Assembly: GCA_002789955.1 (NCBI GenBank)
Contig: PFUG01000632.1
Location: 1-55,652 of the forward strand
Length of the DNA stretch: 55,652 bases
Reading direction: 5' to 3'
Source: Deltaproteobacteria bacterium CG_4_9_14_3_um_filter_63_12
Lineage (GTDB): Bacteria > Myxococcota_A > Bradymonadia > UBA4248 > UM-FILTER-63-12
Shown piece after piece: positions 54,901 through 55,652 of the stretch. Below the pieces are notes generated by a model. It was not told the origin of the DNA and did not search any database. It worked only from the letters and a program-made list of their open reading frames with translations. The translations under genes and the position numbers were made by a program. Positions within the stretch are counted from its first letter, which is position 1; every line of letters starts with the position of its first letter.

Positions 54901-55652
54901 GGACAACGGCGCCAGTTGGTTCCCCATCGAGACGCAGGTCGCGGTCGACCTCACCGGCGTGGCGCTGTCCAAAGACGGGCCCTCGTGGATCGTCGGGCTC
55001 GACGGCGCCGTGCTGAAGTCCGACGACGTCGGCGCCAGTTGGATTCGCATGCCGCCCGTCAGCACCGAGAACCTCAACGGCCTCACCCAGCGGGCCGACG
55101 GGCAGCTCTGGATCGTCGGCGCCGACCAAACCTTCTTGCACTCCCAAGACGGCGAGCACTGGTCGCCGCGCGGCACGCTGCTCTCGGGGCTCTACGATCT
55201 AGAGTTCCCCACTGAGCCGGGCCAGGTCGGGTACGCCGTGGGCGACGGCGGCGTCGTCCTCAAGACCACCGACGCTGGCGAGTCGTTCTCGCCCCGGCAC
55301 AGCAAGACCACCTCGACGCTGTTCGGCATCGACTTCGAGCCCACCGGGCAAGACGGCGTGGCAGTCGGCGCCTTGGGGACGTTGATTCGCACGACCTCCT
55401 TCGGCGAGGTCTGGAAGAAGCTCGACGTCGATCTCGACAGCCACCTCTTCAGCGCCCTAGTGCAGCCCGACGACAAAGAGGGCGTGGTGCTGATCGCGGG
55501 TGAGAAGGGCGCCATGTACCGCTCGGACTCGCGCAAGCTCGAGCGCTTTTCGCTGGTGCCGGTGCCGCTGCGCGAGGACATCCGCGCCATGGTCTTGGCC
55601 GACGACGGCAAGGAGGTGATCGCGGTGGGTGGTACCTACGAAGACCCGGCGA
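51914..55652 (+). CDS. Membrane-anchored Ycf48-like beta-propeller protein (partial, 3' end beyond window)
   Basis: 1246 codons are present and the frame continues past the right edge. GTG 51914 is preceded by CGAGG; the upstream ATG at 51832 is out of frame. Residues ~1-66 are strongly acidic and cytoplasmic; TM at ~67-84; the rest should be periplasmic. The body is made of many repeats of the Ycf48/BNR type: GxxGLLLRTEDGGRTF, GAEGLLLKSTDGGKTW, GGEATVLRSEDDGQTW, GSIFRSKDNGASW. Two propellers are probably joined by a Pro/Ala linker (about 830-890) containing a 17-residue duplication. Ycf48 assists photosystem II assembly in phototrophs; here no photosynthesis genes are seen, so function is unknown. 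Codon third positions are extremely C-rich, which creates long spurious antisense frames. Confidence 0.87.
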   Translation, partial: MSDKEQKHLGEPAEPAEDEFDEDQSSSPEEEVDHSHDLHSDDLDLDDGLDDDVDLSTLPPPLMPRRIILMLAVIVLPIWLILGYTDDLAYFFQDDQPIDIGNAMDYVMVLGEGGRVSRTKELDLPHNSYVRVRGLPVHQAAANPEKGRFSIRIGDADSRVIYQLEGAKIFVEEPLAETRITQFKTGAGPSDDNFVEVLDLHGRLLAFADDDAGTYAGIRDYYSARYGMKFCSDMTPAEVDRGRANLGRGGMVLGSSDKGQGFIDFDSGTDASIYAVDFPNQGDVGFAAGSQGTLLRTSDAGNSWTSITTDETASLFGVAFSDDEVTGIAVGQRGLLLRTEDGGRTFSKPYPYVEQDLRAAAFFPGGQVAFAVGAEGLLLKSTDGGKTWSPRPVLSTPSFYDVILRPSGVLLALGEGGLILRSVDTGKTWAPMVTKTSSALKKFVPGPGDTVLAVGGEATVLRSEDDGQTWGHADVRIVPGLEFTHGFEAAAFHADGQRVLFVGKAGALARSTDGGRHLEVRSHTHATGAVASELAAHVPLPIALAEVRASWDLPTLKSVAWAGDVAYAVGMDAAFVVSEDGGRSWRRRTLPLEKDTDLWDILFVDDQIGFIAGSKGLLLTTRDAGQTWTSMDVQSKRTLHDLTLLSRDPATVLFAGREGLWGFWRQSDDKIYVRAPQSESDYYSVAPRIPFDGKINDVELVLAGADATLIAYDDKTETATPLWEVHPAALESVAVAQQGIPDGPTAHGGEHLALAVGRRGAIFRSIDGGFSFQQEGSGEHFDLHAVALSRDGQLAYAAGDNGTLLVDEGANGRWRVVPLGPKRSAATAPPVEGLLPEPTPALVAPAAPETPPTEPTPALVAPAAPETPGPTVPPQDPPAQPPADIPPPPTEAIQALLLTDDETLIVAIGKNLLRSDDHAISFATVYTGQAELTALHAESDGLYAVGANSTLLRSKDQGLTWAPLGVLPAGQSLRALDGLGETLVAVGKAGSIFRSKDNGASWFPIETQVAVDLTGVALSKDGPSWIVGLDGAVLKSDDVGASWIRMPPVSTENLNGLTQRADGQLWIVGADQTFLHSQDGEHWSPRGTLLSGLYDLEFPTEPGQVGYAVGDGGVVLKTTDAGESFSPRHSKTTSTLFGIDFEPTGQDGVAVGALGTLIRTTSFGEVWKKLDVDLDSHLFSALVQPDDKEGVVLIAGEKGAMYRSDSRKLERFSLVPVPLREDIRAMVLADDGKEVIAVGGTYEDPA
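54422..54523 (+). repeat. 51-bp tandem duplication in a Pro-rich linker
   Basis: Two near-identical 51-bp units starting at 54422 and 54473, encoding EPTPALVAPAAPETP twice. In frame with the propeller gene. Confidence 0.85.

Overview
This is a high-GC, gene-dense chromosomal stretch from a deltaproteobacterial-type predator or social bacterium, most likely Myxococcota (possibly the Bradymonadales side). The basis is the gene content: many lipoproteins with Asp- or Cys-rich starts, FG-GAP, PPC and thrombospondin-3 domains, Ser/Thr kinase, FHA and PP2C signalling, and a set of genes resembling the myxobacterial Glt/Nfs/Cgl gliding-adhesion envelope complex. No plasmid, phage, insertion sequence or CRISPR is visible.

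Region 1 (1-19.3 kb) is centred on propionyl-CoA / methylmalonyl-CoA metabolism. On the minus strand an apparent operon runs PP2C phosphatase with a cyclic-nucleotide-binding-like domain, enoyl-CoA hydratase, cobalamin-binding small subunit of methylmalonyl-CoA mutase, then the MeaB GTPase chaperone, which runs off the left edge. On the plus strand lie the biotin carboxylase, biotin carrier protein, methylmalonyl-CoA mutase large subunit and an uncharacterised gene translationally coupled to it. Between them are a PerM/AI-2E-type permease, a degenerate PilT-like ATPase that has lost its Walker A lysine, and three overlapping secreted or lipoprotein genes (trypsin-like, FG-GAP, Cys-rich). The trypsin-like one seems to carry a poly-G frameshift inside its lipoprotein signal. 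A membrane diguanylate cyclase closes the region.

Region 2 (19.3-25.6 kb) holds a large PPC/thrombospondin-3 lipoprotein, greA, and a bifunctional RelA/SpoT ppGpp enzyme whose stop codon abuts that of greA.

Region 3 (25.7-36.2 kb, all minus strand) is the most interesting. In transcription order it encodes a VWA-domain Cys-rich lipoprotein (CglB-like), two small outer-membrane beta-barrels (GltB/GltA or NfsA/B-like), a 662-aa TPR protein (GltC/NfsC-like), a 1255-aa TPR protein (GltD/NfsD-like) and a TPR lipoprotein (GltE/NfsE-like). That is the outer-membrane and periplasmic half of a gliding or spore-coat-type machine, with its putative adhesin in the same cluster and without the inner-membrane motor genes.

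Region 4 (36.2-55.65 kb) has tRNA-Phe with a clear promoter and terminator, then an FHA/transmembrane/coiled-coil/trypsin protein, Cys-rich lipoproteins, an O-antigen-ligase-like TPR membrane protein, a 1338-aa TPR plus HEAT-repeat exported protein, a zinc-ribbon double-FHA protein convergent with a zinc-ribbon Ser/Thr kinase, and a membrane-anchored Ycf48-like beta-propeller protein that runs off the right edge. Identifications rest on motif reading only; no database search was possible.
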